From: F1-120-MAGs118 sp013360535 | GTDB lineage: Bacteria > Planctomycetota > UBA1135 > GCA-002686595 | DNA: 50,633 bases | Direction of reading: 5' to 3' | NCBI GenBank assembly: GCA_026647215.1 | Contig: JAPKHC010000036.1 | Span: 1 to 50,633 of the forward strand | Shown: positions 1-9,765 of the stretch, one piece after another | Layout of the letters: every line of letters starts with the position of its first letter | Numbering within the stretch: the first letter of the stretch is position 1 | The notes under the pieces: model-generated | The model's database searches: none | The model's input: the letters and a program-made list of their open reading frames with translations, nothing else | What the model was told of the DNA's origin: nothing | Position numbers and translations under genes: made by a program

Positions 1-2
1 TC

Positions 3-3000
3 GACGCCGTGTACGCGCCGGAGGAGAAGATCGAGCTCGACGCGCGCGTGCGCGGCAAGGAACGCGACGTCACGTGGCGCGGCAATCCGTGCCCCGAGCA
101 GCCGCTGGGCCTCGTGCTGCTCGACGAGATGCTGCGGCCGAAGGATCAGGCGGTCGCGTACCTCGCGACGGCGGTCAAGGTCGAGACGCCGCGTGCGGTG
201 TGCCTGTGGCTCGGCTCTTCGGGCGAGCTGAAGGCCTGGCACGGCGGTCGGCTCGCGCTCGCGCGCAAGGTGCAGCGGCTCTACCACCGCGATCAGGATC
301 GGGTCGTGCTCGAGCTCGTGCCGGGCTGGAACCCGATCCTGCTCAAGGTCGGGCAGGAAGAGGGCGGCTCGTGGCTCGCGAGCGCGCGCCTGACGGAGCT
401 CGACGGACGGCCGCTCGCGGACGCGAGCTTCGACTCGGGCCTCGCGGGCACGCGGATCGAGTCGAAGGAGAGCACCGCGCAGCCGGCGAGGAGCGCGCGC
501 GAGCTGCTGGAGGCCCGTGGCGAAGACGCGCAAGCGCTGGCGCTGCTCGCCGAGTGGCACATGCTCGTCAACGCCGACGACTACAAGTCGCATACGCAGA
601 AGGGCCTCGCGGAGCGCGCCCTCGCGCTCGCGCCCGAGGACACCGACCTCGTGTACCTCGTCGCACGCGCCAACGAGCCCAATCCGCGCGAGAATTCGGC
701 CGAAATCCGGCACAACGAGCGGCTGATGCCGCTCAAGGACGTGCTGCGGCGCGAGCCGGGTCACGTCGGTGCGATGCTCGACCTCGTCGAGTTCTGGCGC
801 ACGCTCAACCCGCTGCAGCGCTCGGCGCAGGAGATGGCGGAACGTGCGCTCACGGCGGCGCCGCAGAGCCTGCGGGCGCTGCGCCTGCGCGCGCAGACGC
901 TCGACGAGTTCGGGCGCGGCGCCGAGGCGGGTGAGCTGCGCGAGCGCGCGCGCGCCACGCCCGAGGGTCGGCTGTCGCTGCAGGATCAGGTCGGGTTCGC
1001 GTGGGAGCTCCACCGGCGCGGCAAGGTCTCCGACAGCGAGGCCCTGCTCGACCGCCTCGTCGCCAGCGCCGGCGAGCGGCCGCTGTTCGAGACCGCGATC
1101 GCGCTGGCGCTCGAGCGCGGCAACCTCGCGCGGGCCCAGGCCCTGACCGACGCGGCGCTCGCACGCTCGCCGTTCGACGTCGAGCGCATGCTCGACTCGG
1201 CCGAGGCTTTCGAGCGCGCCGGTCGGCTCGACCTCGCGCGCGGCTACCTGCGGCGCGCGCTCGCCGTCTGCCCCGAGGAAGCGCGCCTCCACAAGCTCGT
1301 CGCGCGCGTGTGCGACCGCGAAGGCGACGTCGCGGGCGCGGCGACGGCGCGCGCGGAAGTGGCGCGGCTCGATCCGGGCTACGACCTCGCGCGGCGCCAG
1401 CAGGCGCTGCTCGCGACCAGCGAGGAAACCAAGGAGAGCTTCGAGAGCCCGTGGCGCTGGGACGCGGTGACACGCGTCGGCACGCTGCCGCCGAGCGCGA
1501 CCAACGACTCCGTGCAGGTCGTCGACCGCACGACCGTGTGGCGCGTCGAGCCCGATGGCACCGAGCACCAGTACGAGCACGTCGCCCTGCAGGTCGAGAA
1601 CACCGCGGGCGTGAAGGCGCTCGACAACTACTGGATCTCGTATCCGTCCGACGGGAGCCTGCAGGTCTACAACGTGCGCGTGATCCACGCCGACGGTTCG
1701 TTCGAGCGCGCGCCGGCGCCGCGCGGCGGAGATCAGGGCTGGGGCGGCGACTACGTGCGCGGCTTCGACCTGCCGCCGCTCGTGCCGGGAGATCTGGTCG
1801 ACATCGAGTACCGCGTCGACCAGACGCAACCCGACGTTTTCGGCCAGTATTTCGGCCTGCGGCACTCGTTCCAGGTCGACAACCCCGACGCGCTCGCGCC
1901 GGTGAAGCGTGCGGAGCTGGTCGTGCTAGCGCCGAAGGACGTCGAGCTGTTCTCGAAGGAACAGAACGGCGCGGCGCTCGAGAAGTCCGTCGAGGAGCGC
2001 GACGGCGTCGTGGTGCGGCGCTGGGTCGCGCGCGACCTGAAGCGGCCCGCGTCGGAGGCGGCGATGCCCGACCGGCGCGAGTTCATGCCGCTCGTCGACA
2101 TCTCGACCTTCCCGAGCTGGCAGGCCTTCGCGAGCTGGTGGTGGGGCTTCATCGAGAAGGAGTTCGTCACCACTCCGGCGATGAAGGACAAGGTCGCGGA
2201 GCTCACCAAGGGGCTCGCCACCGAGGAGGAGAAGGTGCGCGCGATCGCGAAGTTCGTCGGTCAGGAGATCCGCTACAACGCGTGGGCCTTCGGCACGCAC
2301 GGCTACCAGCCGTTCAGCGCGGCGACGATCTTCGAGCGGCGTTTCGGCGACTGCAAGGACAAGTCGATCCTGCTGCGGCAGATGCTCGCGGAGATCGGCG
2401 TCGAGGCTCACCCGGTGCTGATCAACGCGGCCTACCGGCGCCACGACGAGAAGCTCGACGTCGCGATGGTCGGGCACTTCAACCACTGCATCGCGTACCT
2501 GCCGGCGACGGCCGAGCGCGCGGGCTACTACCTCGACGCGACGGCCGATCGCAACCCGATCGAGTACCTGCGCGCCGACGACCAGGGCGCGAAGGTGCTC
2601 CACGTGCGCGACGGCAAGGGCGAGATCGTCGAGATCCCGTACACGGCGCCGGAGCAGAACGAGTTCGTGCGGCGCTACGACGTGCAGCTCGCGCGCGACG
2701 GCAGCGGCGAGATCCGCGTGCTCGACGACAGCTCCGGCATGTTCGGCGTGCAGAACCGCTACCAGTTCGGCGGCGAGCAAGGCGACCTGAAGCAGCGCCT
2801 CTCGCGCGTGTTCGCGGAGGCTTTCGGCAAGGTCGACGTGCTCGAGGTCGCGACGTCGAAGCTCGAGGACATCGGCGCGGCGGCGCACGTCGAGGCGCGG
2901 CTCAAGGCCGAGAACCTGTGGACGCGCGAGGCGCTCGGTGCGGCGCTGCGCACGTCGTTCGATCCCGTGCCGATCCTCGAGGTCGCCGCCGAGGCCGCGG

Positions 3001-3329
3001 AGTCGCGCCAGTTCGAGGTCGTGCTCGACCGGCCGTTCCGCATGCGCACGACGGTGCTGTACCGCTTGCCGGAAGGCACGAAGCTGAAGGACCTGCCCGC
3101 GGACGAGACGGTCTCGCTCGCGGGGCTGGTCGAGTACACGATGCGTGCGCGCGCGACGCCCGAAGGGGTCGAGGTCGAGCGCGTCTTCACGCTGCGCGAG
3201 CGACGCATCCCCAAGGAGCGCTACGCCGACCTGCGCGCGGCGCTCGACGAGATCCGGGCCGCGGAGGCGCGCCAGGTCGTGCTGTCGGACACGCAGTCGA
3301 ACGAATCGACGCCGAAGGAGAACAAGTGA
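3..3329 (+). CDS. TPR / DUF3857 / transglutaminase-like protein (5' partial)
   Basis: Large, probably exported protein whose N-terminus lies outside the window: the frame is open to the first base and no signal peptide is seen. Numbering here counts from the GTG at position 9. The first ~170 residues are a beta-rich region, residues ~170-460 are helical TPR-like repeats, then comes a DUF3857 beta domain, and residues ~740-850 form a transglutaminase core. The catalytic triad is visible: Cys782 in the GDCKDKS motif, His826 in FNHCIAYL and Asp843 in YLDATAD. This family is typical of Planctomycetota and Bacteroidota, with unknown substrates. The stop codon overlaps the next gene's ATG, so the two are translationally coupled. 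Confidence 0.85.
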   Translation, partial: DAVYAPEEKIELDARVRGKERDVTWRGNPCPEQPLGLVLLDEMLRPKDQAVAYLATAVKVETPRAVCLWLGSSGELKAWHGGRLALARKVQRLYHRDQDRVVLELVPGWNPILLKVGQEEGGSWLASARLTELDGRPLADASFDSGLAGTRIESKESTAQPARSARELLEARGEDAQALALLAEWHMLVNADDYKSHTQKGLAERALALAPEDTDLVYLVARANEPNPRENSAEIRHNERLMPLKDVLRREPGHVGAMLDLVEFWRTLNPLQRSAQEMAERALTAAPQSLRALRLRAQTLDEFGRGAEAGELRERARATPEGRLSLQDQVGFAWELHRRGKVSDSEALLDRLVASAGERPLFETAIALALERGNLARAQALTDAALARSPFDVERMLDSAEAFERAGRLDLARGYLRRALAVCPEEARLHKLVARVCDREGDVAGAATARAEVARLDPGYDLARRQQALLATSEETKESFESPWRWDAVTRVGTLPPSATNDSVQVVDRTTVWRVEPDGTEHQYEHVALQVENTAGVKALDNYWISYPSDGSLQVYNVRVIHADGSFERAPAPRGGDQGWGGDYVRGFDLPPLVPGDLVDIEYRVDQTQPDVFGQYFGLRHSFQVDNPDALAPVKRAELVVLAPKDVELFSKEQNGAALEKSVEERDGVVVRRWVARDLKRPASEAAMPDRREFMPLVDISTFPSWQAFASWWWGFIEKEFVTTPAMKDKVAELTKGLATEEEKVRAIAKFVGQEIRYNAWAFGTHGYQPFSAATIFERRFGDCKDKSILLRQMLAEIGVEAHPVLINAAYRRHDEKLDVAMVGHFNHCIAYLPATAERAGYYLDATADRNPIEYLRADDQGAKVLHVRDGKGEIVEIPYTAPEQNEFVRRYDVQLARDGSGEIRVLDDSSGMFGVQNRYQFGGEQGDLKQRLSRVFAEAFGKVDVLEVATSKLEDIGAAAHVEARLKAENLWTREALGAALRTSFDPVPILEVAAEAAESRQFEVVLDRPFRMRTTVLYRLPEGTKLKDLPADETVSLAGLVEYTMRARATPEGVEVERVFTLRERRIPKERYADLRAALDEIRAAEARQVVLSDTQSNESTPKENK

Positions 3330-6300
3330 TGCTGCTCATCCCGCTTCTGTTCGTTCCGCAGGGTGTCGCGCTGCCGCCGCAGGCGCAGCGGGCCGAGGAC
3401 TGGTCGCGCGCGCTGGTGGCGAGCGAGCACTACGCGACGGGCGACGCCGACGCGCGCATCGCCGAGTGGGCGGCGCTCGTCGCGAAGGAGCCCGCGAGCC
3501 CGCTCGCGACGGTCACGCTCGCGCTGATCGACGCGACCGAGCCGACGTTCCCGCTCGCGGCCGCGGAGCGCGTGCTCGCGCTTCCCGACGCGTCGCTGCA
3601 TCCGCTGGCGGCGGGCCAGCTCGCGACGATGAAGGCCGCGCGCAAGCTCGCGCTCGCCGGCCGCGCCGCCGAAGGTTCGTTCGACCTGTTCCCCGAGCAT
3701 CTCGCGCGCGCCAGCCTGCTCGCGCCGCTCGCGGGCTCGGTGTTCGGTGAGCAGGCCGATGCGTTGCTCGCCGATCCGATCTTCGCGGGCTCGCGCCCGC
3801 TCGCGCCGTGGGGTCGCCCCGTCGCGTGGCGCGCGCTCGAGCGCGGCCCAACCGTGCGCAGCTTCGACGCCGAGACCGCGTCGGCCGCGGACTCGGGCTG
3901 GTGCCTGCTCAGCCTCGACTTCGAGCTGCAGGGCGGCACGGGCTGGCTCGAGCTCGACTTCAGCGAGGCGCAGGCGCCGTTCTGGGTCTCGCTGATCTCG
4001 CCTTGGGAGAGCGGCTTCCGCGGCTCGACCGGCGCTCCGCACTGCCGCGTCGCGTTCGACGACGGCAGCGTGCGCGAGATCGACTTCCTGTCGGCCGAGC
4101 GCAGCCCGATCTGGCGCGAGGGCCGCGCGTGGCGCGAGGGTCACAACCGCGTGCTCGTCGCGCTGCCGCTGGGTTCCGGGATGGACGTCGGCGCGCGCGT
4201 GCTCGACTCGACCGGACGCGCGCGCACCGTCGCGCCCGTCGCGGACCTCGCGGCGCCGCTCGGCAAGGGCAAGCCCGGTCCGGCGAGCCCCGAGCCGCTC
4301 GTGGGCGCGATCGAGTTCCTCGAGCTGCTCGAGGCGCGTGGACCCGCGGCCGAGATGCTGCTCGGCTACGCGAAGTTCCACGACGGCCGTTTCGCCGAAG
4401 GGCTGTCGCACGTCGAGACGGCGCTCGCAATGGCGCCCCAGGACTGGGCCATCGCGGCCTTCGCGGTCGAGCTCTTCCAGACGCAGTCATCGCTGCCGGA
4501 GACGTGGCGGCGCGCGCGCGCGACGGAGCTCGTCGAGGCGGCGCTCGCCGGTCGGCCCGACCATGTCGGCATGCGCGTGGCGCACGCGCGCATCCTGGCG
4601 CCAGAGGACCGCGAGGAGGAGGCGATCCGCGCGCTCGAGCCGCTGCGCGAGGGCCAGCGCGGTGCGGCGGTCGAGCTGGAGCTCGCGAACCTGTACGAGA
4701 AGCTCGAGCTGGACGTGCAGGCGGAGAACGCGCTCGCGGCAGCGTCGCAGCGTGTTCCGGGCGCGCTGGAGCCGGCGCTCGAGCTCGCGCAGCGGCGGGA
4801 GGATCAGGGCCTGACGGAGCTCGGCCGCGAGGCGCGCGAGGCGGCGGCGGAGCTCGGCAACACGTCGGCGCTCGATGCGCTGGCGACGCTCGAGCAGACC
4901 GTCGGCAACGCCGAGGCCGCGCTCGGGCTGCGACGCGAGATCGCGCGCCGCACGCGCTCGTTCAACGGCGACCTCGCCGTCGCGAACGAGCTCGAGGAGC
5001 TCGGCCGCTGGTCCGAGGCCGCGCAGGCGTGGGCCGAGCTCGAGGCGCGTTTCCCGGCCGAGCCGTACTTCGCGCTGCATTCCGCGGACTGCGCGCGCCG
5101 CAAGGGTGACCTCGCCGCCGAGGCCGCCGCGCTGCGGCGCGCGCTCGCGATCGAGCCTTCCAACCGCGCCGCGCGCGAGCGTCTCGCCGCGGATCCGGCC
5201 AACGAGACGTGGAAGCGCTTCGCGCTCGATCCGGTGCAGGCGCTCGCGGAATTCGACCCGGCGCGCTGGAGCGACCACGTCGTGCGCGCGATCGACCTGT
5301 CGGTCGTGCACGTGTTCGAGGACGGCGCCTTCGACCAGTGGTCGCAGGAGTACGACGTCGCGCGCGACCTCGAAGGCTGCGAGACGCTCGGGACGCAGGG
5401 GGAGGACGGCGAGATGCTCTCGATCGCGACGATCAAGCGCTCGGACGGCAAGTCCTACGAGCCGGTGAGCGTCAACAGCGAGTACATCATGCCGGCGCTC
5501 GAGCCCGGCGACGCGGTCGTGCGCGCGTTCCGCACCGGCAGCGGGCCGCAGGAGCCCGCGGGCTTCCGCACGGGCCAGTTCTACTTCGCCTCGGTCGAGA
5601 AGCCGTTCTTCCTGTCGCGCTACGTGATCTCGCTGCCCAAGTCGCTCGGCGCCGAGCTCTTGCTGCGCAACTTCACGGGCGAGCACGAGGTGCTCGACGA
5701 GGGCGAGCGCGAGATCCACATCTTCACGGCGCGCAACGTCGACCGCGTCGTGCCCGAGCCGGGCTCGCCGCCGCAGGACTGGTACCTGCCGTGGGTCGCG
5801 TTCCGCCGGCCGGTGGAGCGTGCGGCGATCGAGCGCGAGCTCGCCGAGGACGTCGTCGTGCCCACGCGGCTCGCCCCGCAGCTGATCGAGGCCGCCAACC
5901 TCGCGGCGGAGGGCACCGAGACCGAGACGGAACGCGCCATCGCGCTGCACCGCTTCGTCGCCCACTCGCTCGACAAGCGCAGCGGCACCGCGCGCACTTC
6001 CGCGCTCGCGGCGCTGCTCACGCGCGACGGCAACGCGGCTTTCCTGTACTCCGCGCTGCTGCGGGCGGTCGGCATCGAGCACGAGCTCGTGTGGTCGCGC
6101 GGCGTCGATCCGGCGGCCGAGCCGGATCCTGAGAACCTGTTCCCCGACGCGCGCGACTGGATGAACCAGCTGCTCGTGCTCGTCAAGCCGGCGGACGGCG
6201 AGCCGGCGTGGTGTGACCTGTCGAGCAAGACGCTGCCCTACGGTCGGATGATCGCGAACGCGCCGAATGCGGTCGCGTTCTCCGCGACGCGCCGCACGTG

Positions 6301-6964
6301 GACCGCGATGCCCGACATCGCGCCCCAGCAACGCGCCGGCGACTCGATGGGCGTGCTCGTGACGCTCGCTGAAGGCCGCGAGGCGACGGCGGAGGTCACG
6401 CTCGACTTCACCGGCAACGTCGGCTTCGCGCTGAAGGAGCAGCTGCGCGAGATCCCCGAGACGCAGATGAAGCGCACGGTGACCGGCATCGTGTCGCGCG
6501 TCATTCCGGGCCTGGGCGTCAGCGAGTACGAGGTGCTCGGCCTGAAGGACGACGCTCCGGCGGCGATCCGCGCGAAGGGCGCGCACAAGCGCCTGCTCGA
6601 CCCCGCGGGCGAGGAGTTCGTGTGCAAGCTGCCGTTCCCGGCGCTCGGGCTTTCGGGGCGCGCGAGCGGCGAGGGCGAGCGCAAGCTGCCGTACATGATC
6701 GGGTCGTCGTCGACGAACGTCGTGCGCGCACGTTTCGTGCTGCCCGCCGGTCGCGAGCGCCTCGGCGAGTTTCCCGAGGTGGTCGAGGAGTTCCGCGGTG
6801 CGCGCTACCGGCTCGCGCTGGAGGATGCGGGCCCCGAAGGCTTCACGATCGTGCGCGAGTTCGTGCTGCCGGCGCAGGTGATCCCGGCCGCCGAGTACGC
6901 GGGCTTCGTGGCCTTCGCGCGCAAGGTCGACGAGGCGGAGCGCGTGCGCCTGCGTTTCAAGTAA
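3329..6964 (+). CDS. Exported TPR / DUF3857 protein with degenerate transglutaminase fold
   Basis: Protein of 1211 aa. The start is the ATG overlapping the previous stop (TGATG), with AAGGAG 8 nt upstream, and it opens with a hydrophobic signal peptide (MLLIPLLFVPQGVALP). An N-terminal beta/helical part is followed by TPR-like repeats (~330-600), a DUF3857 region (~640-860) and a transglutaminase-like region (~860-970). Aligned to its upstream neighbour, the catalytic Cys position holds Asp900 (TRDGNAAFL instead of FGDCKDKS) and the catalytic His position holds Gln947 (MNQLLVLV). Asp963 is kept. It is therefore probably a non-catalytic partner or binding protein. The tandem, coupled arrangement suggests the two act together in the periplasm or at the outer membrane. 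Confidence 0.85.
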   Translation: MLLIPLLFVPQGVALPPQAQRAEDWSRALVASEHYATGDADARIAEWAALVAKEPASPLATVTLALIDATEPTFPLAAAERVLALPDASLHPLAAGQLATMKAARKLALAGRAAEGSFDLFPEHLARASLLAPLAGSVFGEQADALLADPIFAGSRPLAPWGRPVAWRALERGPTVRSFDAETASAADSGWCLLSLDFELQGGTGWLELDFSEAQAPFWVSLISPWESGFRGSTGAPHCRVAFDDGSVREIDFLSAERSPIWREGRAWREGHNRVLVALPLGSGMDVGARVLDSTGRARTVAPVADLAAPLGKGKPGPASPEPLVGAIEFLELLEARGPAAEMLLGYAKFHDGRFAEGLSHVETALAMAPQDWAIAAFAVELFQTQSSLPETWRRARATELVEAALAGRPDHVGMRVAHARILAPEDREEEAIRALEPLREGQRGAAVELELANLYEKLELDVQAENALAAASQRVPGALEPALELAQRREDQGLTELGREAREAAAELGNTSALDALATLEQTVGNAEAALGLRREIARRTRSFNGDLAVANELEELGRWSEAAQAWAELEARFPAEPYFALHSADCARRKGDLAAEAAALRRALAIEPSNRAARERLAADPANETWKRFALDPVQALAEFDPARWSDHVVRAIDLSVVHVFEDGAFDQWSQEYDVARDLEGCETLGTQGEDGEMLSIATIKRSDGKSYEPVSVNSEYIMPALEPGDAVVRAFRTGSGPQEPAGFRTGQFYFASVEKPFFLSRYVISLPKSLGAELLLRNFTGEHEVLDEGEREIHIFTARNVDRVVPEPGSPPQDWYLPWVAFRRPVERAAIERELAEDVVVPTRLAPQLIEAANLAAEGTETETERAIALHRFVAHSLDKRSGTARTSALAALLTRDGNAAFLYSALLRAVGIEHELVWSRGVDPAAEPDPENLFPDARDWMNQLLVLVKPADGEPAWCDLSSKTLPYGRMIANAPNAVAFSATRRTWTAMPDIAPQQRAGDSMGVLVTLAEGREATAEVTLDFTGNVGFALKEQLREIPETQMKRTVTGIVSRVIPGLGVSEYEVLGLKDDAPAAIRAKGAHKRLLDPAGEEFVCKLPFPALGLSGRASGEGERKLPYMIGSSSTNVVRARFVLPAGRERLGEFPEVVEEFRGARYRLALEDAGPEGFTIVREFVLPAQVIPAAEYAGFVAFARKVDEAERVRLRFK

Positions 6965-6981
6965 CGCGCCGCTCTCCCCCA

Positions 6982-7020
6982 CGCCGCCCGCGTCCGGATC
7001 CGTTCCGGGCGCGGGCGGCG
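6982..7020 (+). terminator. Hairpin after the DUF3857 pair
   Basis: A perfect 11-bp GC inverted repeat (6982-6992 with 7010-7020) around a 17-nt loop begins 18 nt after the stop of the second DUF3857 gene. No T tract follows, so it may act as a Rho-assisted terminator or as an mRNA 3'-end stabiliser. Confidence 0.5.
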
Positions 7021-7180
7021 GCGTTCCGGGGCCCGGCCAAGGTGGAAATTCTTGGCAGGCGAGGGTGCTGACGGGGCTCCGCCTCGAAATGGGATTTCCT
7101 TGGGAATGCCGCGGGGACCGATAGGAAGCCGCATACCCCGACACCCGCCTGAGTGGGTGCCCACGGAAGGCCCTGCCCCG

Positions 7181-8341
7181 ATGAAAGTGCTCCTCCTCTG
7201 CACAGGCCTCGCGGTCGCGACCGCGCTGGCGGCCCAGCAGCTCCACACGCTCCAGGAGCGCGTGAGCGAGCTCGAGTCCCTGCCGCGCGTGACGCCCGAC
7301 GAGACGACGCAGCTCGCGCAGCGGCTCGACCAGCTGCGGCGCTCGCTGCAGGACGCGCGAGCGGACTTCGAGTCTGACGATCGGGCGGACCTGGTGGCAG
7401 CGAGGCTCGCCTCCGTGACGGAGGCGCTCGCGAAGGAAAGTTCGCGCCTCTCCGATCAGGACCAGCGGTTGCGGCGCTGGGAGACACGCTGGGGCAGCGC
7501 GGAGCCGGAGCGGCTGCAGGGTCGGCTCGACGAGCTCAGCCTCGACGAGCTGCGGGCGCTGGCGACGCGCACGAGCGCCGAGGGCAGCGCCGAGCTGAAC
7601 GCGCTCAAGGCGCGCGTGGAACCGCTGCTCGCGAAGGGTGAGCCCGATCGCCTGTGGCACGAGCTCGTCGGCCCCGTCGTGCAGCTCTCCGGCGACCTCA
7701 CGGTCGGCAGCGGCGTCCTGCTCGAGTCGCAGCGGCGCGCGAGCGGCGAGGGCTGGGTCACGCACCTCCTCACCTCGTGGCACGTCGTGCGCGACATCTA
7801 CGGAACGATCGAGCGCGTCGACACGCCAGTGCCGGTGCGCATGTACGAGCCGAGCGGCCGCTACCACGACCAGACGGCCCACATGGTGGCCTACGACGTC
7901 GGTCTCGACATCGCGCTGCTCGAGATGGACCTCGACAGTGCGGTGCCGCACGGTGCGCGGCTCGCCACGCGCGAGGAGCTCGAGCTCGTGCGCACGTTCG
8001 AGTCCGTCTACGCCGTCGGTTGCCCGCTCGGCAACGATCCGATCCCGACCTCGGGCGAGATCGCCTCGACCGCCCACGACGTCGATGGCCTGAATTACTG
8101 GATGATCAGTGCGCCGACCTACATCGGCAACTCGGGCGGCGGCATCTTCCGCGCCAGCGACCACAGCCTGATCGGGATCTTCTCGAAGATCTACACGCAC
8201 GGCTCCGCACGCACGACGATCGTGCCGCACATGGGGCTCGCGACGCCGATGCCGGTGATCTACGAGTGGCTGGACCGTTCGGGCCACACGGCGCGTCTGG
8301 GGCTGGAGAGCGGCGTCCGCACGGCCTCCGCGCCGAAGTGA
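7181..8341 (+). CDS. Secreted trypsin-like serine protease with N-terminal coiled coil
   Basis: Protein of 386 aa. The ATG at 7181 is chosen because a signal peptide (MKVLLLCTGLAVATALAAQ) starts there; the same frame runs upstream to 7052 without sense. Residues ~20-150 are charged heptad-like helices (coiled coil). Residues ~160-370 are a chymotrypsin/trypsin-like peptidase: His201 in SWHVV, Asp243 in GLDIALLEMD and Ser318 in GNSGGG. No PDZ domain follows, unlike DegP/HtrA. It probably acts in the periplasm or outside the cell. It stands alone between a terminator-like hairpin and a glycosyltransferase gene, so its substrate cannot be read from context. Confidence 0.8.
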   Translation: MKVLLLCTGLAVATALAAQQLHTLQERVSELESLPRVTPDETTQLAQRLDQLRRSLQDARADFESDDRADLVAARLASVTEALAKESSRLSDQDQRLRRWETRWGSAEPERLQGRLDELSLDELRALATRTSAEGSAELNALKARVEPLLAKGEPDRLWHELVGPVVQLSGDLTVGSGVLLESQRRASGEGWVTHLLTSWHVVRDIYGTIERVDTPVPVRMYEPSGRYHDQTAHMVAYDVGLDIALLEMDLDSAVPHGARLATREELELVRTFESVYAVGCPLGNDPIPTSGEIASTAHDVDGLNYWMISAPTYIGNSGGGIFRASDHSLIGIFSKIYTHGSARTTIVPHMGLATPMPVIYEWLDRSGHTARLGLESGVRTASAPK

Positions 8342-8443
8342 CGCGGGCGTGGAAATGCGCCGTCGCCGCCGCGACGATGGCGCGCCATCGAGAACGGGAC
8401 GAACAATCCGGCGAGGAAGAGCGCCGCGAGCTGGCCGCGCCGC

Positions 8444-9703
8444 GTGGCGCTGGCGCTCGCGGTCCTGCTCGGCGTGCTCGCGCTCGTGCAGGCCGCGCAC
8501 AAGGCGCGCAAGGGCCAGTGCGCGCTGCTCAAGTGGCGACCGCAGGTCGAGGCGCTCGCCCGCGGCGAGAACGTGTACGGCCGCGAGGAAGGTGGCACGC
8601 GCGAAGGCTTTCCGACGCTGCCGACGACGGCGCTGGCGCTGCGGCCGTTCCTCGCTTTCGGTGACGTGACTGCGGGAGTGCTGTGGGCGGCCTTCAAGCT
8701 CGCGCTCGCGGTCTGGATGGTGCTCACGTGCTGCCGCATGGCGGCGGGCAACGTGGAGAGCTTTCCGCCATGGGCGTGGCTCGTCGTGATCGTGTTGATC
8801 GCGCGTGTGCTGCTCTCCGACATCGCGCACGGCAACGTCAACATCCCGGTGGCGGCGTGCGTCGTCGCGGCGGGACGCAACTGGCAGCAAGGTCGCGAGC
8901 GCGAGGCCGGATGGCTCGCGGGCCTCGCAGCGGTGCTCAAGGTCACTCCGGCACTGTTTCTCGCGTACTTCGTGTGGAAACGTTCGCCGCGGGCCGTCGC
9001 GCACTTCCTCGTCGGCGTGCTCGTTGCGGGCATCCTGCTGCCGATGCTGGTGCTCGGGCCCACGACGACGGTCGAGCTGCTCGGCGCGTGGTGGGCGCAG
9101 ATGGTGCAGCCCTTCGTCGAAGGCGCCGCGCTGACGAAGGTGCAGACCGAGCAGATCAACCAGTCGCTGCTGGGCGTGCTCGCGCGCTGGTTCAGCGACT
9201 CGGTCGCGATCGTCGCGCGGCCGCCCTTGTTCCCTCAAGACGTGTCGATTCACGTCATGGCGCTCTCACCGGGTGCGCTTCGAGCGCTGTTCGGCGCCTG
9301 CGCCCTCGCGCTCGCCGCGGTCGCCGCCTGGGCCGGCCGTGTCCCGCGCGAACGACGCGCGAGTGCGGACACGCTCGGGGAACTCGCCCTGCTCGTGCTC
9401 TTGATGTTGTTCGTGAGCGAGCGCAGCTGGAAGCAGCACTACGTCACGCTGTGCGTGCCGGTCGTGTTCCTCGCGTTTCACGTGTTTCATCACGGCTGGA
9501 GGAGCACGCTCGGTCGCCGCGCAGCCCTCGCGCTCGCCGCGAGCGCCGTCCTGCACGGCCTCACCGGCTCCGGCATCCTCGGCGACCGCGGCAGCGACTA
9601 CGCCGAGGCCGCGGGCGCGTGGTTCTTCGGCGGTCTCGCGCTCTTCACCGCCTGCGCACTCGCGCTGCGCACGCCTGCAACTTCGTCGCGCCCGCGCGCC
9701 TGA
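8444..9703 (+). CDS. GT87-type (DUF2029) membrane glycosyltransferase
   Basis: Polytopic membrane protein of 419 aa with roughly 8-10 hydrophobic segments. The N-terminal loop (residues ~25-60, containing a NVYG motif), the HGNVN motif near residue 127 and the following LKVTPALFLAYF segment match the pattern of polyprenol-phosphate-dependent GT87 mannosyltransferases (DUF2029). Such enzymes transfer a sugar from a lipid-linked donor on the outer face of the membrane. The GTG start at 8444 is the first possible start in frame; the open frame extends ~20 codons upstream with a basic stretch (ARKSAASWPRR), so a non-standard upstream start is possible. No other glycan genes are nearby. Confidence 0.7.
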   Translation: MALALAVLLGVLALVQAAHKARKGQCALLKWRPQVEALARGENVYGREEGGTREGFPTLPTTALALRPFLAFGDVTAGVLWAAFKLALAVWMVLTCCRMAAGNVESFPPWAWLVVIVLIARVLLSDIAHGNVNIPVAACVVAAGRNWQQGREREAGWLAGLAAVLKVTPALFLAYFVWKRSPRAVAHFLVGVLVAGILLPMLVLGPTTTVELLGAWWAQMVQPFVEGAALTKVQTEQINQSLLGVLARWFSDSVAIVARPPLFPQDVSIHVMALSPGALRALFGACALALAAVAAWAGRVPRERRASADTLGELALLVLLMLFVSERSWKQHYVTLCVPVVFLAFHVFHHGWRSTLGRRAALALAASAVLHGLTGSGILGDRGSDYAEAAGAWFFGGLALFTACALALRTPATSSRPRA

Positions 9704-9752
9704 GGTTCGATCCGCCGGTCACGGCGCGCCTGCCGTGCCGGCGACGTGCGGA

Positions 9753-9758
9753 TAAGAT
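9753..9758 (+). promoter_or_regulatory. Candidate -10 element of a leaderless ECF sigma gene
   Basis: TAAGAT lies 7 nt before the GTG of the ECF sigma gene, which has no Shine-Dalgarno sequence. The spacing would place transcription start at or beside the start codon. No convincing -35 box was seen. Confidence 0.3.
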
Positions 9759-9765
9759 CGAGTGC

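Noticed and set aside
4487..9253. 1588-codon open frame on the minus strand opposite the DUF3857 and protease genes
   Set aside because: Antisense artefact of GC-rich coding DNA: Arg/Ala/Glu/Gln-rich, no domain, and it runs across several well-supported plus-strand genes.
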